From contig NZ_JASCIR010000020.1 in NCBI RefSeq assembly GCF_029968095.1, positions 59,064 to 123,063 of the forward strand: DNA of 64,000 nt. The letters are read 5' to 3'. Of the stretch, positions 1 through 8,081 are shown piece by piece; position 1 is the first letter of the stretch, and the number at the start of each line of letters is the position of its first letter. Both the position numbers and the translations under genes were made by a program. The notes under the pieces are model-generated. The model made no database searches, was not told the DNA's origin, and worked only from the letters and a program-made list of their open reading frames with translations. This stretch comes from Streptomyces solicavernae. GTDB taxonomy: Bacteria > Actinomycetota > Actinomycetes > Streptomycetales > Streptomycetaceae.

Positions 1-124
1 GACCCCGGGCGGCCCTCGAACCCCGGCGCCTGCACGCCGGTTCCGCCGCGCCGCCGCTCCCCTTCCTTCACCTCGGGGGGCGGCGCAGCCTTACGTACCC
101 TCCGGACCGTCCTACGCTGGCCGG
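1..124. other. Leading non-coding segment
   Basis: No coding frame is supported here. A TACGCT hexamer at 113..118 lies 6 nt before the ATG of the next gene and could be a -10 element of a leaderless promoter. Confidence 0.3.
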
Positions 125-559
125 ATGCCCGAGTTCCGGATCGCGCGCCGCTGTCCGCTGCCGCCCGCCGAGGCCTGGCGCCGCGTCACCGACTGGCCAC
201 GGCATGCCGCGCAGGTCCCGCTGACCCGGACGACCGTGCTGACCCCGCCGCCCGCCGGCCACGGCACCCGCTTCGTGGCCCGCACCGGAGCCGGCCGGTT
301 CGCCTTCGACGACCCGATGGAGGTCACCGAGTGGCACCCCCCGGGCCCCGGCGCCGAGTTCGGCCGCTGCCGCCTGGTCAAGACGGGCACGTTCCTGACC
401 GGCTGGGCCGAGATCGAGGTACGCCCCCTCGGCACGGGTTCGTCCGTGGTGTGGCGCGAGGACCTGCGGGTACGCCGCCTGCCGAGGTTCCTGGACGCGT
501 TGACGGCACGGACGGGCCGGGTGGTGTTCGGGTACGCGCTGCGCAAGGTGCTGGCGTGA
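125..559 (+). CDS. SRPBCC family protein (polyketide cyclase/START-like fold)
   Basis: 144 aa, the usual length for a single SRPBCC domain. The N-terminal FRIARRCPLPPAEAWRRVTDW pattern, a central strand rich in W/E (WHPPGPG, WAEIEV) and a long C-terminal helix are typical of the helix-grip fold that binds hydrophobic ligands in a cavity. There is no signal peptide or membrane segment, so it should be cytosolic. The ATG has no clear Shine-Dalgarno but lies just after TACGCT at 113..118, so leaderless expression is possible. It converges on the dnaE2/ImuB-like operon across a dispersed repeat. The ligand cannot be told from sequence. Confidence 0.8.
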   Translation: MPEFRIARRCPLPPAEAWRRVTDWPRHAAQVPLTRTTVLTPPPAGHGTRFVARTGAGRFAFDDPMEVTEWHPPGPGAEFGRCRLVKTGTFLTGWAEIEVRPLGTGSSVVWREDLRVRRLPRFLDALTARTGRVVFGYALRKVLA

Positions 560-585
560 AGGGGGTGGGATCCACGTGCCCCGAA

Positions 586-706
586 AGGGGCGCGGGGAAC
601 TGCGCGACCAGCCACGACGGCGCCGCAGCCGAACGAAGAAGCCGGGTCCGGGGCGCAGCCCCGCAGCTGCTGCATGCCTTCGGGAAGGGGCGGGGCGGGG
701 AGAAAA
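586..706. repeat. Dispersed Streptomyces intergenic repeat, copy 1
   Basis: GC-rich element beginning AGGGGCGCGGGGAACTGCGC and ending in a GGGGCGGGGCGGGG run. The same order of blocks (core, GCAGCCGAAC, GCCTTCGGGAAGGGGCGGGGC) recurs at 7900..8006. It fills the space between two convergent genes and may act as a two-way transcription stop. I recall this core as common between Streptomyces genes, but did not search. Confidence 0.75.
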
Positions 707-711
707 GAGCC

Positions 712-1734
712 CTACGCCGTCAACACCCCCGCCAACCCCACCCGTTCTCCGAACCGCCCCCGCGCCCGATCCACCGCAGCCTCCAGACGACGCGCCTTGT
801 CGTCCGTCGGGTCGAAGGTGAGCTGGCGGACGGCACGCTCGGCAGGGCCCAACCCCTCCGCCCGCAACGACACCGCCCGCACCCGCGCCCGCTGCAGGCC
901 CAGCGCCTCGTACAGGTCGTACGCCGCGGAGGTCAGGGCCGCCGAGTGCGCGGTGGGCTCGCGCAGAGTGCGGGAGCGAGTCGTGCTGGAGCGGTCGGCG
1001 TAGCGCACCGTCAGCGTCAGGGAGCGGCACACCTGGCTCGCGCCGCGCATCCGCGCCCCCAGTTCCGCGGTGAGCGAGAGCAGGGCGCGCCGATGCCGGT
1101 CGGGGTCCAGCTCGTCGCGGGGGAAGGGCCGTTCGGCGGCGAGGGAGCGGGCCGCGGCGTTGCGTACGACGGGGGTACGGTCGACGCCGTGCGCCTTGTC
1201 GTGCACCTCGCGGCCCGCCTTCGCCCCGAGAATCCGCTGGAGCGTGCCGAGCGGTGCGGCGGCGAGCCGGTCGACGGAGTCGAGGCCGTAGGCGCACAGG
1301 GTGCGGGCGGTGGCCCGGCCGACCCCTTCGAGGGCGACGACCGGTTTCAGGTCCAGGAACTCCCGTACGCCGTCGGCCGTCGCGGGCACCACCCGGGTCC
1401 GGCCCGGCCGCGCTTCCCGGGCGGCCATCCTGGCGAGCATCGGGTTGGGGCCCGCGCCGATCACGCAGTCCACGCCGTGCAGGGCGAGCGCGCGGACGCG
1501 TACGAGCGCGGCGAGCTGTTCGGTGTCCCGGTCGAAGTAGCGCAGGGCGCCGCGCACGTCGGCGAGAGCCGTGTCGGGCGGCGCGGCCTCGACGACAGGG
1601 GTCAACTCGTCGAGCAGGGCGATGAGTTCGGGCAGCAGGGCCTCGGCCTCGCCGCCCGCCCCGAAGGCGTCCGCCCCGTAGGCGTCGGCCCTGAAGGCGT
1701 CCGCCCTGGTCAGAAACCGTACACAGAGAATCAT
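712..1734 (-). CDS. ImuB-like catalytically degenerate Y-family DNA polymerase
   Basis: 340 aa. Fold cues of a Y-family polymerase are present: VIGAGPNPMLARMAARE (cf. VGIAPNKFLAKLAS of DinB), a helix-hairpin-helix LEGVGRATARTL at about 150-161, and a C-terminal little-finger-like region. The catalytic acidic sites are absent: the N-terminal DMDxFFA is replaced by ILCVRFL and the S-x-D-E site by PPDTA. This matches ImuB-type accessory subunits, which load the DnaE2 polymerase rather than copy DNA. The ATG at 1734 overlaps the dnaE2 stop as ATGA, so translation is coupled. A longer reading frame to 1812 lies inside dnaE2 and was not used. Confidence 0.78.
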   Translation of the reverse strand: MILCVRFLTRADAFRADAYGADAFGAGGEAEALLPELIALLDELTPVVEAAPPDTALADVRGALRYFDRDTEQLAALVRVRALALHGVDCVIGAGPNPMLARMAAREARPGRTRVVPATADGVREFLDLKPVVALEGVGRATARTLCAYGLDSVDRLAAAPLGTLQRILGAKAGREVHDKAHGVDRTPVVRNAAARSLAAERPFPRDELDPDRHRRALLSLTAELGARMRGASQVCRSLTLTVRYADRSSTTRSRTLREPTAHSAALTSAAYDLYEALGLQRARVRAVSLRAEGLGPAERAVRQLTFDPTDDKARRLEAAVDRARGRFGERVGLAGVLTA

Positions 1735-4700
1735 CCCGCGCTCCCCGGGCTCCGGTGCCACAACTTCCGTCCTCCCGGGGGCCCTTCGCCGGGTGGCTGA
1801 AGGTCGGCCCACGGGTTCATCTCGTAGCCGGTGGGCATACGGATCCGACGTCCCGTATCAGCGTCCGCACCCGGGTCAGCGGCAGCGGCAGGGGCGGCCA
1901 ACCGCTCCCCCACCGCCGTGAGCCCGCCCGTCTCGCGCAGCTCGACCAGCTCCTGCAGGTTCCACGCCGCCGAGCCCACCACGGACAGGCTGCGCGGGCC
2001 GCGCCGCTGGACCACGCCGCGGACGAGGAGCAGCCAGGAGTGGAAGACGGTGTGCGCGCAGCGTTCGTGGCTGTCGTCGAAGAAGGCGAGGTCGACCAGG
2101 CCGGTGCCGTCGTCGAGGGTGGTGAAGATGACGCGGCGCCCGGAGCGGATCGGCGGGGTCTGGGTGGCCGCCTTGGCGCCCGCGACCAGGACCGTCTGCC
2201 CGTTCTCGGCGAGCCGCAGCCGCTTCGCGGAGGTCACGCCGAGCTCACGCAGGAACGCGTGGTGGTCGCCCATGAGGTGCCGGGAGGCGTCCATGCCGAG
2301 GACGCCGAGCTCGGCGCTGAGCCGTTCGGCCTCGCCGAGGTCGGGCAGGCCGACGGCGGCGGTCCGACGGCCACCGGCGAGGGGGAGTTGCGAGCCGTAC
2401 GAGCCGCGGGCGCCGCGGTGCAGTTCGGCGAGGTGCAGCAGCAGGTCGCGCCGGTTGCCGCCGAACGCGTCCAGCGCGCCGACCTGCGCGAGCCGTTCGG
2501 CCACCGGCCGGCCGGGCCTGGCCCGCTGCCAGAAGTCGAGCAGCGAGGAGTACGGCTGCCCCTCCTCGATCCGGTGGGCCTCCGCCTCGCTGATCCCGTG
2601 CACGTCGGACAGCGCGAGCCGAACCCCCCACCGCGCACCCTCCGGAACACTGGAATCAGACTCCAGTTCGATACGGTGAGCGACCGCGGACCGGTTCACG
2701 TCAAGGGGCAGCACCGGCACCCCGCGCCGCCGCGCGTCCGCGAGCAGCAGCCGCTTCGGGTACATGCCGGGGTCGTGGGTGAGCAGCCCGGCGTAGAACG
2801 CGGCCGGGTGGTGGGCCTTGAGCCAGGCGGACTGGTAGGTCGGCACGGCGAAGGCGACGGCGTGCGCCTTGCAGAATCCGTACGACCCGAACGCTTCGAT
2901 GATCCCCCAGGTCCGCTGGACCGTCTCGGCGTCGTACCCCTTCGCGGCCGCGTGCTGGGCGAACCACACCTTGATCCGGCCCTGCGACTCGGGGTGGGAG
3001 AGCCCGCGCCGCACCCGGTCGGCCTCGCCGCGGCCGCAGCCGGTCATGATGTCGACCATCGCGATGATCTGCTCGTGGAAGACGACGACGCCGTACGTCT
3101 CGCGCAGCGGCCCTTCGAGATCCGGGTGCGGGTAGGTGACGGGCCTGCGGCCGTGCCGGGACTCGATGAACGGCCGCACCATGTCGGCCGCGACCGGTCC
3201 TGGCCGGAACAGCGAGATGTCCACGACGAGATCGTGGAAGGTGGCGGGCTGGAGCCGCCCGACCAGGTCGCGCTGGCCCGGCGACTCGATCTGGAAGCAC
3301 CCCAGCGTCTCGGCGCTGCGGATGAGTTCGTACGTCGCCGGGTCGCCCGGCGGGACCGCGTCCAGGTCGACCGAGGCACCCGTGGCGCGTTCGACCTCTC
3401 GTACGGCGTGCGCCATCGCGGACTGCATGCGGACGCCGAGCACGTCGAGCTTGAGCAGGCCCAGCTCCTCCACGTCCTCCTTGTCGAACTGGGACATGGG
3501 AAGCCCTTCGCCGCTGGTCGGCACCACGGGCGTACGGGCGAGCAGCGAGGCGTCCGAGAGCAGCACCCCGCACGGGTGCATGGCGATCCCGCGCGGCAGC
3601 GCGTCGAGCCCTTCGACCAGCTCCCAGAGCCGCCCGTACTTCTCCCGCTGTTCGGCCACGTCCTTCAGCTCGGGCAGTTCGGCCATGGCCGCGCGGGCGT
3701 CCTTGGCCCGGATGTGCGGGAACGCCTTGGCGAGCCGGTCGATCTCGGCGGGGTCCATGGACAGGGCCGCGCCGACGTCCCGGATGGCGTGCCGTACGCG
3801 GTAGGTCTCGGGCATGGAGACGGTGGCGACGCGTTCGGTGCCGAAGCGGTCGATGATCGCGCGGTAGACCTCGATCCGGCGGGCGGACTCCACGTCGATG
3901 TCGATGTCCGGCAGGACCGAGCGCCGGGTGGACAGGAACCGCTCCATCAGCAGCCCGTGCTCGACGGGGTCGGCGTGCGCGATGCCGAGCAGATGGTTGA
4001 CGAGCGACCCGGCCCCCGAGCCGCGCGCGGCCACCCGGATCCCCATCCCCCGTACGTCGTCGACGACTTGAGCGACCGTCAGGAAGTACGAGGCGAAGCC
4101 GTGGTGGGCGATGACGTCCAGCTCCTGGTGCATCCGCTCCCAGTAGGCGCGCCGGCCGCCGTAGCCGCGGAGCAGCATTCCGGCGGCGGCGCGGGAGGTG
4201 AGGGCGCGCTGCGCGGTGCGCCGCCCGGCGCCGACGAGCCGCGCCTCCGGGAAGTGCACGGAGCCGATACCGAGGTCGTCCTCGGGGTCGACGAGGCAGG
4301 CGGCGGCGGTCTGCTGGGTGCTTTCGAGCAGGCGGTACGCGGCCTCGCGCCGGTAGCCCGCGGCCTGAACGACCCGCTCCGCCTCGTGCAGCATGGCGTC
4401 GGCGCCCTTGAGCCAGCGTTCGCCGCTGTCCAACCCCTTGCGCGGGTCGATGGGGACGAGGCGCCGGGCGGCGTCCAGGACGTCGGCGACGGGGCCCTGG
4501 CCGGGGTCGGCGTAGCGGACGGCGTTGCTGAGCACGGGGCGTACGCCCTGCTCGGCGGCGAAGCCCACGGTGCGGGCGGCGAGCCGCAGTGATCCGGGTC
4601 CGGTGCCCTTCAGCCCGTGGTGGACGGCTTCCAGGCGGAGCGCGTCGCCGTACCGCTCCCGCCAGGGCGCGAGGAGTTTCGCGGCGCGGTCGGGGCGGCC

Positions 4701-5171
4701 CGCGGCCAGCGCGCGGCCCACGTCGGAGGCGGGGCCGAGCAGCACGGTGAGGCCGTCGCCGTGGTTGTCCGGCCAGGGAAGGAGCACCACGTCTGCGTCC
4801 CGGTGGGCGGCGGTGATCATCCGGCAGAGCTCGGCCCAGGCGGGGGCGCCGTCCCGGGCGAGGTAGGTGACGCGGGGCGCGGACTCGTCGACGAAGGCGC
4901 CGCCGCGCACGGGGGTGCGCCGCTTCTCCTGCGCGGAGCCCGGTTCCCGTACGGCCGGAGCCACCGCCAGGTCGACGCCGAACAGCGGTCGCACCCCGGC
5001 CTTCTCGCAGGCCGTGGCGAAGCGCACCGTCCCGGACAGGGTGTCCCGGTCGGTGAGCGCGAGGGCGTCCATGCCCCGCTCGGCGGCGCGCTCGGCCAGC
5101 CGCTCCGGGTGCGAGGCGCCGTAGCGCATCGAGAACCCGGAGACGGTGTGCAGATGCGTGAAACCCGGCAC
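1731..5171 (-). CDS. dnaE2: Error-prone DNA polymerase III alpha subunit DnaE2
   Basis: 1146 aa. Order of domains: PHP domain at the N-terminus (HLHTVSGFSMRYG; many metal ligands altered as in DnaE2), palm with catalytic aspartates in LPDIDIDVE near residues 420-427, fingers/HhH region ending GFCKAHAVAFAVPTY, then an OB fold (VLVAGAKAATQTPP). It lacks the long C-terminal tail of replicative DnaE1. It carries out mutagenic translesion synthesis during SOS. The GTG start at 5171 has GGAGG 5 nt upstream; an upstream extension overlaps the LexA box and was rejected. It is the first gene of an operon with the ImuB-like gene (ATGA overlap). No imuA' is seen next to them. Confidence 0.93.
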   Translation of the reverse strand: MPGFTHLHTVSGFSMRYGASHPERLAERAAERGMDALALTDRDTLSGTVRFATACEKAGVRPLFGVDLAVAPAVREPGSAQEKRRTPVRGGAFVDESAPRVTYLARDGAPAWAELCRMITAAHRDADVVLLPWPDNHGDGLTVLLGPASDVGRALAAGRPDRAAKLLAPWRERYGDALRLEAVHHGLKGTGPGSLRLAARTVGFAAEQGVRPVLSNAVRYADPGQGPVADVLDAARRLVPIDPRKGLDSGERWLKGADAMLHEAERVVQAAGYRREAAYRLLESTQQTAAACLVDPEDDLGIGSVHFPEARLVGAGRRTAQRALTSRAAAGMLLRGYGGRRAYWERMHQELDVIAHHGFASYFLTVAQVVDDVRGMGIRVAARGSGAGSLVNHLLGIAHADPVEHGLLMERFLSTRRSVLPDIDIDVESARRIEVYRAIIDRFGTERVATVSMPETYRVRHAIRDVGAALSMDPAEIDRLAKAFPHIRAKDARAAMAELPELKDVAEQREKYGRLWELVEGLDALPRGIAMHPCGVLLSDASLLARTPVVPTSGEGLPMSQFDKEDVEELGLLKLDVLGVRMQSAMAHAVREVERATGASVDLDAVPPGDPATYELIRSAETLGCFQIESPGQRDLVGRLQPATFHDLVVDISLFRPGPVAADMVRPFIESRHGRRPVTYPHPDLEGPLRETYGVVVFHEQIIAMVDIMTGCGRGEADRVRRGLSHPESQGRIKVWFAQHAAAKGYDAETVQRTWGIIEAFGSYGFCKAHAVAFAVPTYQSAWLKAHHPAAFYAGLLTHDPGMYPKRLLLADARRRGVPVLPLDVNRSAVAHRIELESDSSVPEGARWGVRLALSDVHGISEAEAHRIEEGQPYSSLLDFWQRARPGRPVAERLAQVGALDAFGGNRRDLLLHLAELHRGARGSYGSQLPLAGGRRTAAVGLPDLGEAERLSAELGVLGMDASRHLMGDHHAFLRELGVTSAKRLRLAENGQTVLVAGAKAATQTPPIRSGRRVIFTTLDDGTGLVDLAFFDDSHERCAHTVFHSWLLLVRGVVQRRGPRSLSVVGSAAWNLQELVELRETGGLTAVGERLAAPAAAADPGADADTGRRIRMPTGYEMNPWADLQPPGEGPPGGRKLWHRSPGSAG

Positions 5172-5236
5172 ACGCACCTCCTGAACCACCTGAAACCAGC
5201 TGCTCTCCGCATCCCCTCCTCCACCATAGACCAGTT

Positions 5237-5252
5237 TCGAACGTACGTACGA
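5237..5252 (-). promoter_or_regulatory. LexA (SOS) box upstream of dnaE2
   Basis: TCGAACGTACGTACGA matches the actinobacterial SOS consensus TCGAAC-N4-GTTCGA with one mismatch. It lies 66 nt upstream of the dnaE2 GTG, with TATGGT (5228..5223) as a possible -10 just downstream. This predicts LexA repression and induction by DNA damage. Confidence 0.8.
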
Positions 5253-5344
5253 CCCCGTGGGCGCCCCCGGCTGTGCCCCATCCGTGCTCACCCGTTCGGT
5301 CCCGCCCTGCTGCGGGCCGCAGGCTCCCCGTCGAGCGTGGGGGC

Positions 5345-6436
5345 ATGACGAGGACCACACGCGGCGGCGGCCTGGACGGCGACCCGGGCACCGGATTTCT
5401 CCACGAGGTCAGGGACGCGGTGAGCGCCCGCACCGGCCTCCTGGTCATCGGGGTGCTCCTGGTGCAGCTCGCCTTCATCGCTTCGTACATCGGCGCCTTC
5501 CACAAGCCCGCGCCGCACCGGATCCCGATCGCGGTGACCGGCCCGAACGCCCAGGTCACCGAGCAGGCAGTGGAGCGGCTGCGCGCACTGCCGGGCGAGC
5601 CGTTGAAGCCGCGGGCGGTCCGGGACGAGGCGGAGGCCGTCCAGGAGATCAGGGAGCGGGGCGTCGACGGCGCCCTGATCGTCGACCCGCGCGCGCCCGG
5701 CGACCGGCTCCTGGTCGCGAGCGCGGCGGGCGGCAGCCTCGCGCAGGCGCTGGAAGAGGTCGTCGGCGCCGCCGAGCAGGCGCAGAAGCGCACGCTGAAG
5801 GTCGAGGACGTGGTCCCGGGCGCCGCCGGGGACGCCCGCGGACTCTCCTCCTTCTATCTCGTCGTCGGCTGGTGCGTGGGCGGCTATCTGTGCGCCTCGG
5901 CCCTGGCGATCAGCGCGGGCGCCAAGCCGGCCAACCCGGCCCGGGCCCTGATCCGGCTCTGCGTGATGCTGCTCTACGCGGTCGCGGCGGGCCTGCTCGG
6001 CGCGGTGATCGCGGGCCCGTGGCTGGACGCGCTGCCCGGCAGCGTGTTGGCCCTGTGGGGGCTCGGCGCGCTCCTGGTCTTCGCGGTGGGCGCGCTCACC
6101 CTCGCGTTCCAGGGCATCGCGGGCGTGGTCGGCATCGGCCTCGCGATCATCGTGGTCGTGGTCCTCGGCAATCCGAGCGCGGGCGGCGCGTACCCGTACC
6201 CGCTGCTCCCCGGCTTCTGGCGCGGCCTCGGTCCCGTACTGCCGCCCGGCGCGGGCACGTTCGCGGCCCGCTCGATCGCGTATTTCAAGGGCAACGGCGC
6301 GGGCGGGCCGTTCCTGGTCCTCGCGGCGTGGGCGGTCGTCTCGGCGGCGGTCACGCTGCTGCTCTCCCTGTTGCGCCAGGACCGCAGCAACCGGGACAGG
6401 CACCTGGCGCGGGTGGCGGCGGGCCTGCGGTCCTGA
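5345..6436 (+). CDS. YhgE/ABC-2-like integral membrane protein
   Basis: 363 aa. One N-terminal membrane helix (about residues 30-50), a roughly 120-residue extracytoplasmic segment (PIAVTGPNAQVTEQAVERL...) and five closely spaced C-terminal helices starting at LSSFYLVVGWCVGGYL. This 1+5 topology with an outside domain is that of YhgE/Pip and ABC-2 permease-like proteins, some of which act in export of cell-envelope material; no ATPase lies beside it. ATG at 5345 was chosen because a start at 5273 would run through the opposite promoter region of dnaE2. Transcript ends at a hairpin shared with the convergent protease gene. Confidence 0.72.
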   Translation: MTRTTRGGGLDGDPGTGFLHEVRDAVSARTGLLVIGVLLVQLAFIASYIGAFHKPAPHRIPIAVTGPNAQVTEQAVERLRALPGEPLKPRAVRDEAEAVQEIRERGVDGALIVDPRAPGDRLLVASAAGGSLAQALEEVVGAAEQAQKRTLKVEDVVPGAAGDARGLSSFYLVVGWCVGGYLCASALAISAGAKPANPARALIRLCVMLLYAVAAGLLGAVIAGPWLDALPGSVLALWGLGALLVFAVGALTLAFQGIAGVVGIGLAIIVVVVLGNPSAGGAYPYPLLPGFWRGLGPVLPPGAGTFAARSIAYFKGNGAGGPFLVLAAWAVVSAAVTLLLSLLRQDRSNRDRHLARVAAGLRS

Positions 6437-6452
6437 CGGGCGCACCCGCACG

Positions 6453-6488
6453 CGAAGGCCCGGCCCACCGGAGCGGGCCGAGCCTTCG
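6453..6488. terminator. Bidirectional hairpin terminator
   Basis: CGAAGGC/GCCTTCG and GGCCC/GGGCC arms around an 8-nt loop, between the convergent membrane protein and protease genes. No T-run, as is common in Streptomyces. Confidence 0.6.
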
Positions 6489-6548
6489 AGCAGGAGAGGG
6501 AGAACCCCTTCGAGCAGTACGGGGAGACCCCCACCAATACGGGAGACC

Positions 6549-7634
6549 TCAGCCGATCTCGGCCCCGAACGCCTCCAGCGCCTCCGTGACGGGCTGGAAG
6601 AACGTCGTGCCCCCGGAGGAGCAGTTGCCGCTGCCGCCCGAGGTCAGGCCGAGCGCGGTGTCGCCCGCGAAGAGCGCGCCGCCGCTGTCGCCGGGCTCGG
6701 CGCAGACGTTGGTCTGGATCAGGCCGTGGACGATGTCGCCGTTGCCGTAGTCGACGGTGGCGTCGAGGCCGGTGACCGCACCGTCGTGCAGCTGCGTGGT
6801 GGAGCCGCTGCGCTGCACCTGCTGGCCGACCGTGGCGTCGCCCGCCTTGGCGATGGGCTGCGTCGAGCCGTTGTACAGGTTCACCTCGCTGGGGTGCGGG
6901 GTGTCGCCGGTGTACTTGACGATGCCGTAGTCGTTGTCGGGGAAGCTGGAGCCGGCGTTGGTGCCGATGACCGGGCCGCCCTGCTCCTCGGACCACTCCT
7001 GGATCGACTCGGTGCAGTGGCCGGCCGTCAGGAAGTGCGGCTCGCCGCCGACCGTGACGTTGAAGCCGAGCGAGCAGCGTCCACTGCCGCCCCAGATGGC
7101 GTCGCCGCCGGCGATGAACTTCTTGAACTCGCCCTGGCTGCGCTTGAGTTCGACCTGCGCGCCGAGGGCGTCGGTGGCCTTGGTGAGCTTGGCGAGGGCG
7201 GCGCCCTTGACCGTGCGGTCGGCGGTGACGACGACCTTGTTGGTCTTCGGGTCGAGGGCCCAGGAGACACCCTTGGTGCTGGCCTTCTCGATCAGGTCGC
7301 TGCGGGTGTTCTTGAGCTCGGCCAGCGAGTTCTCGACCACCTTGGCCTTGGCGCCGGCCTGCTCGACGACGTCCGCGGCCTTCTGGTCCAGGACGTTCAC
7401 CACGAGCGACTTGGACTCGGCGTCGTAGTAGGCGCCGGCCGCGTCCGCTCCGAGGTCCTGGCCGAGGACCGAGCCGAGCTTGCCGGCCGCGGTGGCGGTG
7501 AGGGTCTTGAGCTCCGGGGCGGCGGGGGCGTCGCTCGCGTTCGCGGTCTGGAGGGTGACGCCGGCGGCGGCCAGTGCGGCGATGCCCGCACCTGCGACGG
7601 CCACGCGGCGCTTCGGTATGCGTCGGTGCTTCAA
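6549..7634 (-). CDS. Secreted streptogrisin-like S1E serine protease (first copy)
   Basis: 361 aa pre-pro-protease. Signal peptide: KHRRIPKRR followed by a hydrophobic stretch and an ANA-S cleavage site. An alpha-lytic-protease-type propeptide follows (to about residue 170, with FKKFIAGGDAIWGGSGRCS at the junction), then the chymotrypsin-fold domain. The catalytic triad is visible: His in LTAGHC (~205), Asp in DNDYGIV (~234) and Ser in EPGDSGGA (~317). The C-terminal GNCSSGGTTFFQPV block is typical of streptogrisins. The start is TTG at 7634, with AGGAGG 7-8 nt upstream. It acts outside the cell on proteins. A paralogue lies directly upstream in the same orientation. Confidence 0.92.
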   Translation of the reverse strand: MKHRRIPKRRVAVAGAGIAALAAAGVTLQTANASDAPAAPELKTLTATAAGKLGSVLGQDLGADAAGAYYDAESKSLVVNVLDQKAADVVEQAGAKAKVVENSLAELKNTRSDLIEKASTKGVSWALDPKTNKVVVTADRTVKGAALAKLTKATDALGAQVELKRSQGEFKKFIAGGDAIWGGSGRCSLGFNVTVGGEPHFLTAGHCTESIQEWSEEQGGPVIGTNAGSSFPDNDYGIVKYTGDTPHPSEVNLYNGSTQPIAKAGDATVGQQVQRSGSTTQLHDGAVTGLDATVDYGNGDIVHGLIQTNVCAEPGDSGGALFAGDTALGLTSGGSGNCSSGGTTFFQPVTEALEAFGAEIG

Positions 7635-7899
7635 GGAACGTCCTCCTGTGGGGGGTCGGGTCCCGGATCGGTGGGGTTCACCGGGCCCTGAAGGGTGACA
7701 GTCACTATTGCCACGTTCACAGGGGGCACACAAGGTCGAGTTCCGGACGCGCACTCGACGACCACGGGGCGGTTCCTCGACGTTCACGAAACCTTCTCGT
7801 CCACGTCAGCGGGGTCACTGGGCCCGTGGGTGACTGGCCGATTCCTTCCCCTCCTCGCTCCTTGCCCAGGCTGGCTTTTGCCGGAGGGGCTGGCTGTTG

Positions 7900-8006
7900 A
7901 GGGGCGCGGGGAACTGCGCGACCAGCCACGACGGCGCGGCAGCCGAACCACAGCGCCGCAGGCCTTCGGGAAGGGGCGGGGCGGGGCGGGGCGGGGCGGG
8001 GCGGAG
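7900..8006. repeat. Dispersed Streptomyces intergenic repeat, copy 2, with expanded GGGGC run
   Basis: Same block order as 586..706, but the terminal block is expanded to six GGGGC units at 7973..8002, where copy 1 has two. The G-run strand could form a quadruplex. Confidence 0.75.
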
Positions 8007-8015
8007 AACAAGAAC

Positions 8016-8047
8016 GAGCCCCCGCCCGACATTTCGGGCAGGGGCTC
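8016..8047 (-). terminator. Terminator of second protease gene
   Basis: 14-bp stem GAGCCCCCGCCCGA / TCGGGCAGGGGCTC (one mismatch) with a 4-nt loop, starting 35 nt after the stop codon. Confidence 0.7.
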
Positions 8048-8081
8048 GCGGCGCGTCAGCGGTGACGCGGAAGTACGGGGA

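Larger units (their letters stand above)
7635..8081. other. Intergenic region between the two protease genes
   Basis: 447 bp with no supported gene. From the right it holds the terminator of the second protease, dispersed repeat copy 2 with a GGGGC run, and then about 200 bp that must contain the promoter of the first protease; no -35/-10 pair stands out. Confidence 0.6.

Noticed and set aside
1755..4592. Very long open frame on the plus strand opposite dnaE2
   Set aside because: Shadow of dnaE2 caused by GC-rich third positions; no ribosome site, no known domain.
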